From: Cryptomeria japonica
Taxonomy: Eukaryota > Streptophyta > Pinopsida > Cupressales > Cupressaceae
Assembly: GCF_030272615.1 (NCBI RefSeq)
Contig: NC_081409.1
Location: forward strand, 647,064,468 to 647,128,467
Length of the DNA: 64,000 nucleotides
Direction of reading: 5' to 3'
The stretch's first letter is position 1. Every line of letters begins with the position of its first letter. Position numbers and translations under genes: made by a program. The notes below the pieces were generated by a model that saw nothing but the letters and a program-made list of their open reading frames with translations, made no database searches and had not been told where the DNA came from. Below, piece after piece: positions 43,086-55,245 of this stretch.

Positions 43086-44462
43086 TGATGGTATGATAAA
43101 TCAATAAGGATCCAGACAACTGCTAAGAGGGGGAGGGTGAATCAGTGGACAAAAAACTGACTAAACTTTCACCAAACTCAAAAACAACCTCTCAAGTCAA
43201 ACTCAAAATTGACTAGTTCAAACACTGAAATATAAATTGCAATATGACTGTCAACTATACTAATTGACTGTTATAACAGAATAACAATATAATAGCTCTG
43301 AAACTCTCAAAACCTTTTAACAAAAACATTCAAATACTTTACTAACAATAGTAAAAGCACATTTCAGATTGTTGTAGTTATCTTATCATATCTAAGTGGA
43401 TTTAGCAGTTAAGCAAACTAACCACAAAAACATTCATCACTTGACATAATAATTTTGACCTAGAAACCCAAACGGGAAAAACCATGGTGGGGATGAATAC
43501 CCACAAGTATTCTAAACTCTTCTGAAGTTCATCTTGTTAGGAGCCAAGCCTGTTAAAGCTTTACAAAAAGTCATGTTAACAATATATCCTATTAGGGACC
43601 ACCCGGTTAAGGGATTGACTATAATGCCCTATTAGAAGCAATACGCTATTAGGAGTAACCTTGGTAGAGGATTTTAAATCCAAGCTAATGGATCACTTGG
43701 TTAGAGGATTTAAATAGCACTAAGCATGTTAAATCTTATCATGTTAAGGGATTTGACTATTGTAATTGTTAGAGTACAACAGGGGTTTTCTGATATGGTG
43801 AATAGCACTACTCCACTTGATCAAATCATTTTCATGCTCCTATCTGCCTTCACACATACTGAAGATACACCTTTTGGTTCCGCAACCAATCACACTTACA
43901 CTTAACCAAAATTGCCAACACTACAACAAAACAACTCATCGACCTTATAAGCAAAACAATAGGTCGATAACACATCACAAACCTAAGATCTCATAGAGAT
44001 TACAAACAAATTGGTTCAAGTATGACCATTAGATTACATAGAAATTATTGCACATGATTCAAGACAACTTCGATCACTCCTTGATCACCACTTCATCGAT
44101 CCCTGTAACTCATCATGCGGTTTCCACTTCATGCAATGTACTCACTCATTACCAAGATAAAACCATTATCTCTACATGCCAAAAACCATTTGAAACTCTT
44201 CACATACAATGTGCATACGTGGCATAACCATTACTGCTCATTATTTTATCATAAACCAATACAACCAATTCACCAAGCTCCATCAGTTAGGGTTTGGCAC
44301 ATCAACAGGTAGGGTTACCAGTTGATCTCACTGCTTCTCAAGTAATACTGGTATCCTTCACTAGCTCACCTATTGGTTGCAAAACAACATCATTACCGGT
44401 TATAATTGACATCAATGACAACATAATAGTTCATCAATGCAATCTTCATGCAAATGCCAATA
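43086..44462 (-). repeat. E9 5' LTR
   Basis: A direct repeat of 37660-39052, ending ...TACCATCA next to the primer site. Many scattered differences between the copies suggest a moderately old insertion. Confidence 0.9.
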
Positions 44463-44704
44463 GATTTGTAGGAATCACCTAGATTAATTAATTAAAAGGG
44501 GGATTAAGAAGAATTAATTTTTTAGTACTTTAGAGGAAGAAGGGGGAAATTGATTTATTAAATAAATCAATCACTGGCCTATAGTGACAATATTAATTAG
44601 ATTAAATTTAGTTAATAGTGAGAAGAATAGAGACTAACACAATTAAATAAATTAACTATGTAGAAGGGTTAAATTAATTAAAATAACTAATTTAGGTGTC
44701 TACA
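44463..44704 (-). repeat. E2 5' LTR, second part
   Basis: Matches 32174-32435 and resumes with GATTTGTAGGAATCACC. In element orientation it begins TGTAGACACC, a common start of plant gypsy LTRs. Confidence 0.8.
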
Positions 44705-45009
44705 TATATATGTATATTTTATTTTTATTCTTCTTTGTTGTTATTGAACCAATCATGTTTGTGGATTGGTAGTAATGTGTTTGGTTATCATAATAGGACC
44801 GATCAATAAAAAATTAAGTTATTGTGCAAATGGAATATTGAATGAATATAAATGATTGGAATTTGGAATTTTTGGAAAACTTAATGTTAAATTTGAATTA
44901 ATAAAGTCATATATGTTGTTTTGAATTTCTTGGTTTTATCTTTGGCCTTTTGAGACCTTGGTATTGGTTTGTATTGTTTACCATAATTGGACTCTTGGTT
45001 CATTGTTTT
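44705..45009. other. Unassigned sequence between E2 and E5
   Basis: AT-rich, no gene or repeat recognised. The last five bases, GTTTT (45005-45009), are the target duplication of E5. Confidence 0.6.
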
Positions 45010-46038
45010 TGTTGGTATTTCGGTATGGTTTTGTCATTGATGTCAACACCTACTGGAACACTAGCACTTTGGAGATCCAACAACATTCACCGGCAAGCAA
45101 GTAACTATTGCATAGTTACTGGTATATGGTTCACCGACACTTGGAATGATATGGAAGACACTTGGTAATGTCGAAAACATCATGTGGACACTTTGTTTTG
45201 AAGAATTAATCATTGGTATATTCATATTTGCATATTTTCTTTTATCGGCAAATAAGTCCAGGGTTACACCGACAGGTTTATCTTTTCCAGATCAACATGG
45301 TACACTATGGAGATGATTTATTATTATTGTAAATGCATTAAGCTGACATGTTGAATCAATTATTGCATCAGATATTATATTGTTTCTAAAATATTTTTTG
45401 TAATATCTTATAGAGCCAACCTACTAAAATTGGTCTTAGGTTATGGTATAAATGTAAGATCTTATTTGTAAGATCGAATGTGGAATGCGAAAAAGGTTTG
45501 TGAGAAGGTATATGCAAGATTAAGCAGAGGTATACCCGAAGACATCATTTGAAGGTGAAGCTAGGTTTTTGTAGAAGCATATCAACATTACATCGGTACT
45601 GAATCTAGCATACGAAGATGCTATTTTGTGTAGTACATTCTTATTGGATTTAACCATCCAACTGTAGTCAGTGTCACTCCCATTTTGTGATTGAGCAGTG
45701 AGCTCTAGGCTGTTGGCCTTTCTACATGTGCAGACCCCATTTATGTACACTTACTATCTGCAGTAGTATCATCTGATTGTGGGTAAGGTTTCCCACCATG
45801 GTTTTTTCCCTTACAGGGTTTCCACGTACAAATATTGGTGTTATGTGTTGTGGATGACTTTATGTTTATGTTTCATGCATTAATCTTTACTGGTATAGCA
45901 ATTTACTATTAACACTATCTATCGGCATACTTAATTGGTTTATCGGTATTAAGCATTAAGTTGGTTAAATGGTTTTTGGTTTAAATTTATTAGACAAATG
46001 ACTCACCCCCCCCTCTCGGTTGTCTCGGGGACCTAACA
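45010..46038 (+). repeat. E5 5' LTR
   Basis: TGTTGGTATTTCGG...GACCTAACA, 1,029 bp, repeated at 60706-61760. Near its end it has the blocks CCATGGTTTTTTCCC and TTTCCACG and the C-run of GACTCACCCCCCCCTCTCGG. Confidence 0.95.
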
Positions 46039-46040
46039 AT

Positions 46041-46052
46041 TGGTATCAGAGC
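46041..46052 (+). other. E5 primer-binding site (initiator tRNA-Met)
   Basis: TGGTATCAGAGC, two bases after the LTR end. Confidence 0.95.
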
Positions 46053-46094
46053 TAAGTCCTCTTTTGCAGAAGTTTAACAACTTGAGGAGATCCA

Positions 46095-48357
46095 ATGTCT
46101 ACTAATTATTTCAGGAAGGACAATCCTAAACTTGATGGAACCAACTATGGGATTTGGAAGATCAGGATGGAGATACATCTGAATTGCATTGGTAAAGACA
46201 TTGGGGAAGTTACAAAGAATGGTTATACTGTTGCTGTAGTTGGTTAGACTACTCCAACTACCTTAGCTAAAGATGAGGAGAATGATTGCAAAGCAAGAGA
46301 AGCACTTCTGAGCGCATTATCAGATCAACAAATCATGGGATTATCGGATAGGTCTACTACTAGAGATATTTGGGATCATTTGGAAACACTAAATGAAGGA
46401 GATTCCACAATCAAAATTGCAAAACTTGAAAGCTTCTGAGTCAAGTATGAACATCTGAAAATGGAAAAGATGAAAGGATTTCTGCTTTTATGGAAAGAGT
46501 AAATGAAATTGTTTTGGGTATTAAATGTTGTGGAGGAACCTTAAGTGAGGATGAAATTGTTTCAAAATTATTAAGAGGATTGCCACTAGCATATAAAATG
46601 AAGGTTACTGCTATAAATGAGTTGAGAACAATGCCTAATACATCAGTAACTAGGGATACATTGATTGGAAAACTTTCAGCCTTTGAAATTGAGGAATTTG
46701 GTCTTGTTGCTACTATAAAGACAAATTTGGCCTTTAAAGAATTAACATCATTTGCTCCATCATTTGACAAATTAGACTGGAAAGCCTTTTATGCAAGAGA
46801 ACTTGAAGAAACTAGGAAGGAGAATGAAGAGCTTGAAGAACTAGAAGCACTATTTGCAAGGAAAATGCCAAAAGGTCCAGTTGGAAGTAAGTATGAAGGT
46901 AAAGCACCCTTTAAATGTTTCAACTGCAATAAGATTGGTCATATGGCTTCAAGATGCCTTGATAGACATGCTAGACTAAGAGAAGAAGCTAGAAGAAAAT
47001 ACAAGCCTAATCCTGAATATCAGAGATACATATTTAATAAGAACAAAGACAAATCTTGTTACATTGCTAATGAAGGTGTGACTGATGATTCTGATGAGGA
47101 TCCAGCAGACAATGGATGGGTTTTTGTTGCTATAACATAAGATCAACCGGTAGCTACTGCTCAATTGGTAGAACAAGCCCTAGCAACTAAATTTGAAGTA
47201 AAGGATGAATGGATCATTGACTCAGGATGCTCACATCATATGACAGGAGACAAAGGCAAATTCTTGAACTTTCAAGAATACAATGGAGGTTTAGTAAGAT
47301 TTGGAGATGACAAAGCCTATTCAATCAAAGGTAAGGGTTCAATATCTCTTGATGGTAAGCATAGCACTGACAATGTCTACTATGTTGAAGGATTAAAGCA
47401 TAATCTTTTAAGTGTTGGTCAATTAGTTGAGAAGGGATTTTAGTTACAATTTAAAAATGGAAAATGCAAAATCATGAATAGAACTGGTTTGGAAATTGCA
47501 ACCGGTAATCATACTAGAGGTAATATCTTTCATTTGAATAATAGTGAAAAGAAATGCTTGATTGCACATATAGATGAAAGTTGGTTATGGCACAAGAGAC
47601 TATGTCATGTAAACTTTGATTGCATGGTAAAAATCAGTACTTCCAAGGCAGTTAGAGATCTACCTAAAATTGTGAAACCTCATAATACAATTTGTAAGGA
47701 ATGTCAATTTGGAAAACAAATTAGAGCTAGTTTCAAAAGTATTCCAGAAAAATCCAATAATGCTCTTGATTTAATTCACACCGATTTATGTGGTCTAGCT
47801 AGAACTAAAAGCTTACAAGGTGATAGATATTTCATGCTAATTATTGATGATTATTCTAGAATGTGTTGGGTTACTTTTTTCAAGGAAAAATTAGAAGCAC
47901 TTGGAAAGTTCAAACTGTTCAAAGCAATGGTTGAAAATGAAACCGGTAAGAAAATCAAATGTTTAAGATCAGATCAAGGAGGGGAATTCACATCTAAGGA
48001 CTTTAATACATTCTGTGAAGTGAATGGAATCAAAAGACAATTATTAGCACCTCAGACACCACAACAGAATGTAGTTGTTGAAAGGAAAAATAGAACTATC
48101 TTGGATGGAGCAAGAAGTATGTTATCTGAAGCAAATTTACCACGTGTATTGGAGAGAAGTAGTTAGCACTGTTGTCTATATATCCAACAAAGTTCACATC
48201 AAAGGTGAAACCGATAAGACCCCTCATGCACTATGGTTTGGTAATACTCCTACTCTTAAGTATTTCAGAATTTTTGGAAGTAAATGTTATATTAGAAGAG
48301 ATGAGTATATTGGCAAATTTGATCCTAGAAGTGATGAAGGAATATTTCTTGGTTATT
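46095..48357 (+). pseudogene. E5 copia gag, protease and integrase (5' part of polyprotein)
   Basis: The start is ATG 46095 (MSTNYFRKDNPKLDGTNYGI). It is broken by TAG 46245, TGA 46437, a frameshift near 46470, TAA 47138, TAG 47441 and a frameshift near 48145. Gag has an intact zinc knuckle CFNCNKIGHMASRC (46917-46958). The protease has WIIDSGCSHHMTG (47211 onward), intact. Integrase has the HHCC domain (WHKRLCHVN, then CKECQ), Asp (HTDLCG), Asp (RSDQGGEF) and Glu (VVERKNRT). The frame stops at EGIFLGY where E8 begins. Confidence 0.9.
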
Positions 48358-50849
48358 TGATAGGGAGATAGTACAAGTGGGTTTCCCAATAGGCTTGTAT
48401 GTTATTAGGTGATAGGTCCTTTGTTAGTTTCAAGGTGTAGTCACCAAAATCAGAGTGCAAAAATCTCAAAGTCAATTTAGCAACTCTCCTTGTTCCACCT
48501 CCCTAAGTCAAACTCTCCTTGGTTACTCAAGGGCTTCAACTCCATAGTTGTTGGCTTAGTTATCTAAAACTTTACTCATTCAATTGGGATTAATTCCCTC
48601 TATCCCTAATCTATTCTTTGACTACACAAGGTCTCCTTTTATTGGATTGCAAGTTTGTGTCAGGTTATACCCCCATGGGTGTCTTTGGCCTTCTACATTT
48701 TATAGTGTAGTGATCCTTCATAAGTGCCACAAAAAAACTTATAGAGTCTACCTCACCAAATATGTTAATTGTATGCAAAGAAAACTTGTCTCAACTAGAT
48801 TTGATGGGTTTCAAGCTTTACATCCTCCATTTGTGTACCCGATTTGACAAAAACCCAAGTTTTAGGCCTAAAAAGGGCTACTAGGAATTAGCCCTCCTTT
48901 TGGGGTTTTGTGCTCACCCTGCTCCAATGATGAACTTCCAGACTAAAATAATCTCATATACGGATACCCTTTTGGGGGTTCTTGAATATTTTCTAAGTTT
49001 TAGGGTCCCTTAAGCCTTCTCCATGACTACCCCAAAAATGGGTGCAAAAACGAGGGTTTGGAAAGGTTTTGGTGGCAAACATGGACTAACAAGTTTAAGA
49101 CCTTCAATATGAACCATGAAAACTTGGTTATACCATGTTACATGCTATTTAAGCCACAAAAATACAGTTTTACACCTTTCCAAGGTTAGGGAACAAGATT
49201 TACAAAAATTGCTCATGAGGGGTATGCAACAATGACAACTTTTCCATTCTTGTTGTCTACAAACACATCAGTTACATAAGTACCCAAATACATTCAAATC
49301 ATGTGAACTCATCTATCACTAGGAACAAAAGAGAATCACATTAACCCTACACAAAAGCCATTAGGCAATTACAAACAAAGAGTTGTTCACTGTCAAGGAA
49401 ATTATGAGTACATGTTTGCCTTCTCACTGTCTTTCACTTTGGACCTGCACTTTACACTCTCAAAAACTCTTATTTGAAGGTCTGATTTGTGCTTTAATAG
49501 AAATGCTCTACCTTTTTATGCTTGATGTCCTTCATACCTACCACTTGGAAGAGGAAGATAACAAAAACCAATCAACCAAGAACAAAAAAATCAGTCATAA
49601 ATGACTGTGACAGCCAGCTAGGCATTACAACCTTGCCTAAAGGATCATTAATTGATCTTTGGAAACCTCAAGACCCATGGGTAGGGTCAAAAAACCATTC
49701 CTTGATCTTGTTTTCAAACAAATAGAAAGAGGTACAATTCTTTACAAACTCCAATGTATGGTGGAGAGTAAGCAAGTGAAAGGAAATTAACTCCAAAACA
49801 GTGACTCACTGTCTTTTACATCTTTTTCACAAACTAAAAATGAAATCATCCTCATTATGGCTTAGCAAGACTCTTTGCCTTTACATTAAAACTTTAACAT
49901 AAAAATAGGTCTGATAATCTGATGAGTGCATTTGCTATGGAAGAGCAAAGCATCAAACTTCTTGAAAAACCCTAGCCAAATGGCACACTTGCCTAGGGCT
50001 CCATGGCAACAAAACTCCTTACACCTGCACTTTTGAAATCAAAACAAGTATGTATATATCTTACAAGTTGACCAACTAGTTCTTGGGAAGCCATAAGCCT
50101 TTAGGGCCTCAAGAAGCCAAGTTGGTCAAGCATCCTTCCAATTTCCTAGACAAGGCAGTGAAACTGTCAAAACTAAATATTTTTGCACAAAACTCAAAAC
50201 TTAATGAAATTCAATGCCACCAAAGGGAAAAGATTTAGGAAACATAAGAGTACTGGAAAATGCAAAAATAGTATGACCATGTACAACAAGTGTATGGACT
50301 ACTGCTCACATCGAGTCAAAACATAGTGAAAAACAAGGTAAAAATGGTGCAAACTTGCAAAGTACTTGATAATTCTGAATGATCAACCCTTACAATGGCT
50401 CAAAAAAGAGAATAAATACCTCTCCAAGTCAGTTATCCTCCTGTATGGATAGGTACATGTCCAAGAGCACACAAAATTAACATTTTCATGTCTAAAATGA
50501 CAACTATTGATGCCTAGATGATGTAAGGTTGGTCACAAAAACCACCAATCATCTTAGAAAATTACTCACCCCTAAAACCCAAGCACAAAACATGCCTAAA
50601 CACTTTTCAAAAAAAAAACACATTAAAAACTCACTTTTGACAACAATTTGCCAAGCAACTCCCAAACTGGCAACTTTGAACAAAAAGAAGAAAATAGGAA
50701 ACCAAGACCACACAATGAGTTCAAAACTCATCCAAACAACCTAGAACAACTTCAAAAACATTTTAGACAAATTTCCAACTTAAAACTAATAAAAACCAAA
50801 ACTGCTATCAAACCTGTGATGAAAATGAGGCCTAGGTGCTCCTGCACCA
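48358..50849 (-). repeat. E8 3' LTR
   Basis: 2,492 bp, direct repeat of 56012-58466. ORFs of 60-90 codons in it recur in the other copy and are not genes. Confidence 0.93.
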
Positions 50850-50861
50850 TACTCCCCCAGT
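50850..50861 (-). other. E8 polypurine tract
   Basis: ACTGGGGGAGTA on the minus strand, directly before the 3' LTR. Confidence 0.85.
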
Positions 50862-50871
50862 GACAAATAAG

Positions 50872-51123
50872 TCATGTGACTCCTTTGGGTAGAAAAGAGA
50901 GAGGAATACCAGCCTTGTTGAAGTCACTCTCAGGTATCCAAGTGGCTTTAGAAGCTGGTTGATCTTTCCACTTGATCAAATGTTCAAGGTAGTCATGCTT
51001 TCTAGTCTTCTTGATGATTCTGGAATCAAGTACCTGTTCAGGAATGGGAGAAGAAGAAGAGGGGAGAGATAGATCAGAAAGGGAATGTGAAATGTCTGAA
51101 GTTATTTGAGTCTCTTCTAGAGG
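50872..51123 (-). pseudogene. E8 chromodomain at the pol C-terminus
   Basis: Reading past the stop that ends the integrase frame gives VLDSRIIKKTRKHDYLEHL, then IKWKDQPASKATWIPESDF (about 51036-50920). This is a chromodomain with the characteristic WK..P...ATWIP pattern; in chromoviruses it follows integrase and guides insertion to marked chromatin. The frame ends at TGA 50872-50874. The domain itself shows no break. Confidence 0.85.
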
Positions 51124-52230
51124 CTACCCCTTGAAAGGTACCAAATCTGCAACATTAAAGATAGGAGACAAAGAAACATCAGTAGGTAAATCAATCTTAT
51201 AAGCATTTGGACCATACTTAGCCAAAATCCTGTAAGGTCCAATTCTTCTTAGCTGTAACTTGGTAGGAACTCCCTTTTTCAATCTAGACTTGTTGAGATG
51301 AACCATCACAAAATATCCAACTGAGAATTGGACATCCCTCTTTGAAGCATCCACCCTTGCCTTGACTCTTTCTGTGGTGTCCTGCAAAGACTACTTAACC
51401 TGTTCATGGATCTCTTTTAGAGAGTGTGCCATATACTCTGTTGTCCCACTAACATGTTGAAAGTTAGTCACATCATGTAACTCAAAAACACCTCTTGGAT
51501 GCATACCATAAGCAATCTGAAATGGACTCTTACTAGTGGATCTGTTTACACAGTCATTGTAGGCAAACTCTGCCTATGGGATGAGCTGATCCCAGCTTTG
51601 TCCATACTCCTTGGTGAGACATCTGAGTAGATTACCCAATGTTCTATTCACCACTTTTGTTTGGCCATCTATTTTTGGATGGTAAGCTGAGCCAAAAGAC
51701 AAGTTAGTACCCAATTTTTTCCACAAAGTCTTCCAAAAATGACCCAAAAACTTAACATCTCTATCTGATACAATGCTAGATGGAAAACCATGTATTCTGA
51801 CAACTTCTTTAAAGAAAAGGAAAGCAATATGACTAGCATCACTAGTAGTTTTGCAAGGTATAAAGTGAGCCATTTTTCTAAATCTGTCAGCAACCACAAA
51901 GATATTGTCATACCCTGCTTTTGTCTTTGGTAAACCTACAACAAAATCCATGCTGATGCACTCCCATGGCCTACAAGGAATGGGAAGTGGTTGATATAAA
52001 CCAGCATTAGTGCTATTACCTTTGGCCTTCTAACATACCATACACTATTCAACATACCTCTAGACATCTCTCTACATCTAAGGCTAGTAATAGAAGTGTT
52101 GAACCAACTCTAAGGTCTTATTGAGACCAAAATGGCCACTCAAACACCCATTGTGTTTCTCTTGGATAAGGTTTTCTCTCATGGAACCTTTAGGAACACA
52201 CAACTGTCCTCCCCTGAATAACAAACCATT
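51124..52230 (-). pseudogene. E8 integrase
   Basis: The HHCC part (EKHNGCLSGHFGLNKT, then CMVC) at about 52170-52025 contains stops. The core (51951-51574) starts [16 protein letters not shown] and has Asp in VVADRF and VSDRDVKF, but the catalytic Glu of GQTEV is Lys (GQTKV). A TAG ends it at 51574-51576. The C-terminal part (51387-51124) has the GPY module RRIGPYRILAKYG. Catalytically dead as read. Confidence 0.88.
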
Positions 52231-53142
52231 CTACAATGTATATTCAGCATACTCACTATGGAAATGATTCTCAAAAGCAAGACAAACTTTATAAGTAGCA
52301 GCAAAATCATCATCATTAGGGTACAAATCTTGAAAGCAATCAATACCAATACTCTTAACTTGGATCTCTTGAATAGTCAACAATCTCCTACTTAAAGCAT
52401 CAGCTACTTTGTTACATTGGCCTTTCTTGTGCTTAAGAGTAAAGGTATATTCTTGTAGGTATTCTACCCATTTCACATGCCTATGGTTGAGTTTATCTAG
52501 AGAATTCAAGAAACTGACTGCCTGGTTGTCTGTATACACAACAAACTCTTTAGGAAGCAACTAATGCCTCCACTTCCTAAGTGCCTGCACCAAAGCATAT
52601 AACTCTAAATCATAAGATGAATAATTTTTCTTTGCATCATTCAATTTTTCACTAAAGAAAGCAACCGGTCTATTATCCTAACTCAAGACTACACCTACTG
52701 CAAGATGACTGGCATCACATTCAATAGTAAAGAGCTTATCAAAACTAGGAAGGATTAACACTGGCTGTGTAGCAACTCTAGTTTTGAGTAACTCAAACCC
52801 CTTATTGGCTACTTCTGTAAATTGAAACTTTACCTTATGACCACCCTTTATTGTATCTAACATGGGTGCACAAATCTCACTGAACCCTCTGATAAATTTC
52901 CTGTAAAACTGGGCTAGACCATGAAAACTCCTAACTTCACTGGCTGATTGTGGGGTTGGCCAACTTGTTATGGCAGCAACTTTGGATTGATCCATCTTAA
53001 GATCTCCACTGGACACAACAAAACCAAGATAGACTAGCTCTTGCTGCATAAAATCACATTTCTCAAGATTTATGGTTAACTGCTCATCAGATAATCTTTG
53101 CAAAACAATGGCTAAGTGTTTCAAATGCTCCTCTTTAGTCTT
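52231..53142 (-). pseudogene. E8 RT 3' part and RNase H
   Basis: Starts within RT right after the catalytic region (KTKEEHLKHLAIVLQRL) and continues through the thumb (YLGFVVSSGDLKMD, SEVRSFHGLAQFYRKFI). RNase H follows with Asp (ECDAS), Glu (DLELYAL), Asp (YTDNQAV) and the final VADALSRR, so all catalytic positions are kept. Stops at 52678 and 52561 interrupt it. Confidence 0.88.
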
Positions 53143-53785
53143 ACTAAAAATGAAATCATCCTCATTATGGCTTAGAAAGCCTCTTTTCCTTTACATTCAA
53201 ACTTAAACATCAAAATAGGTCTGATAATCTGATGAGTGCATTTGCTATGGAAGAGCAAAGCATCAAACTTCTTCAAAGACCCTAGCCAAATGGCACACTT
53301 GCCTAGGGCTCAATGGCCACAAAACTCCTTACACCTGCACTTTTGAAATCAAAACAAGTATTTATATATCTTACAAGTTGACCAATTGGTTCTTGGGAAG
53401 CCATGAGCATTTAGGGCCTCAAGAAACCAAGTTGGTCAAGCATCCTTCCAATTTCCTAGACAAGGCAGTGAAACTGTCAAAACTAAATATTTTTGCACAA
53501 AACTCAAAACTTAATGAAATTCAATGCCACCAAAGGGAAAAGATTTAGGAAACATAAGAGTATGAGAAAATGCAAAAATAGTATGGCCACGTACAACAGG
53601 TGTACGAACTGCTGCTCACATGGAGTCAAAACATAGTGAAAAACAAGGTAAAATGGTACAAACTTGCAAAGTGCTTGATAATTCTGAATGATCAACCCTT
53701 ACAATGGCTCAAACAAGAGAATAAATACCTCTCCAAGTCAGTTATCCTCCTGTATGAATAGGTACATGTCCAAGAGCACACAAAA
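53143..53785 (-). repeat. LTR-derived 643-bp segment replacing the E8 RT core
   Basis: Matches 49833-50476 of the left LTR and the corresponding part of the right LTR, in the same orientation. It stands where the RT palm should be, between the FKTNEGL part and the part after the YxDD motif. The right-hand limit in element direction falls in a 21-nt stretch identical in the LTR and in the DDFIFSK coding sequence. Confidence 0.9.
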
Positions 53786-54055
53786 GACCCTCATTTGTTT
53801 TGAAAGCAGTTTTCCACTCATCACCCTCTTTTATTCTTATCTGATGGTAACCACTCTTTACCTTGCACCCCCTAAACAATCCATCAAATCTTCTATCCTA
53901 GGAATAGGGAATATATACTTTATTGTGATTTTTTTGATGGCTCTGGAGTCTGTGCATAGTCTCCATGTGCCCCCTTTCTTAGGTGCCAACACAGTGGGTA
54001 TGACACAAGGACTTATACTCTTTCTTATTAATCCTTGATCCAATAACTCTTGAAT
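53786..54055 (-). pseudogene. E8 RT 5' part
   Basis: MDQGLIRKSISPCVIPTVL, then KKGGTWRLCTDSRAIKK and [11 protein letters not shown] (54043-53858), continuing to [13 protein letters not shown], where the LTR segment begins. This is the fingers region of a gypsy RT; the palm with MPFGL is missing. Confidence 0.88.
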
Positions 54056-54985
54056 CTATCTAGCTACCTCTTTGTTTTGTTCAGGAGTCATCTTATAAGT
54101 TGCTTTGTTTGGCAAAGAAGCTCCTAGTATAAAGTCAATTTGATGACTAATGGCTCTAGGAGGAGGTAATGTTGCTGGTTGTCCATCACTGATGATGCCC
54201 TTAAAGTTATTAAGAATTTGTTGCACTTCTTGTGGGATCTCAACTTGTTTTTCTTTCTTCTCTTCCTTAGGTTTCACTACAAGTGCATAACCAATCCCAT
54301 CTCCCTCTTTCATGGTTTGGATGAACTCTTTTTCATTGACTAATATCACTTTAGGTGTCTGTGGTTTGCTATTCTCTATCTCTTCACTAAGGGACTGAAT
54401 TTTGTAGACAATGCCATTCTTTTGAAAGGAATATGTGTTTTTTTCACCATCATAGTGTGCCCTTCTGTCAAATTGCCAAGGTCTACCCAATAGTAGATGG
54501 CAAGCATCCATAGGAAGGATTTCACATAGTATCCTATCCTTGTATTCACCTATGTTGAAGTCTACCCATGCTTGTTCATTAACTAGGACATGTTGCCCCT
54601 TGTTTAACCAGGTTACCTTGTAGGGTTCACTATGCCTCATTCTAGGTAGGTTCAATTTGCTAACTACCTCCTCTGAGATAATGTTATCTATGGAACCTGA
54701 ATCTATAACCACCTTACATACCTTGCCCAAGATTTTGCACTTTATCCTAAACAATTCTCTTCTCTGAGACACTTCACACTTGAAAGGTTCTTGCATCAAT
54801 ACTCTTCTCATCATTAGACTCTCACCATCTTCGGGTGCTAGGTTTATTGTTGGAGTTCTTGTACTACTTCCTTCCTCCTGAACATAGTTCACTCTCTTTT
54901 CACCTCCATGGGAAGAACTAGGCTTTTCTGGACACCTATAAGCAGGATGGCCCAATTTCTAACAGTTATAGCATTTCATTATGGA
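54056..54985 (-). pseudogene. E8 zinc knuckle and protease
   Basis: The zinc knuckle CYNC-(stop)-KLGHPAYRC at 54985-54938 has a TAG inside. The protease has KVVIDSGSIDNIIS (about 54700-54660), followed by the LLLGRPW segment. TAG ends the frame at 54056. Confidence 0.82.
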
Positions 54986-55245
54986 GAAGTAAGACCCTCT
55001 ACCTAGGCCACTAGACCTACCCCTTCCTGGGTTGCTTGATCCCCTACCCCTATAGTTGGGCTTGCTTTGAGAATCCCTGCTTTTCTCTATAAGCTTAGAT
55101 TCTCCTGGGACCTTTGATCTATGTGTCTTCCCCCAAAACTGCCTTGATGGCCTCTACCATCTCTGCCTCTTCCTCTACCTCTGTTATGTTGCTCTTGCTT
55201 CTTCCTACTCCTTTCCTGTACCTTGAGTGCAAGTTGATAGCACTT

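Larger units (their letters stand above)
37660..44462 (-). mobile_element. E9: Ty1/copia retrotransposon (minus strand)
   Basis: LTRs at 37660-39052 (1,393 bp) and 43086-44462 (1,377 bp) flank gag, protease, integrase, RT and RNase H in copia order. Primer site and polypurine tract are both present. The target duplication is TATTT/GATTT; the homologous uninterrupted site near 32176 reads GATTT, supporting one later change. In element orientation the LTR starts TATTGG rather than TG. Confidence 0.9.
26479..44704 (-). mobile_element. E2: large, nearly non-coding LTR element (minus orientation), heavily nested
   Basis: Two LTR copies of about 1.28 kb can be rebuilt once later insertions are removed: 26479-27452 plus 32119-32435, and 36628-37659 plus 44463-44704. 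A primer site on the minus strand beside the right LTR sets the orientation. The interior (32436-36627) has no pol and only one gag-like ORF start, so this is a non-autonomous element. The flanking TATAT (26474-26478 and 44705-44709) fits a target duplication, but both flanks are AT-rich, so a chance match is possible. Confidence 0.75.
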
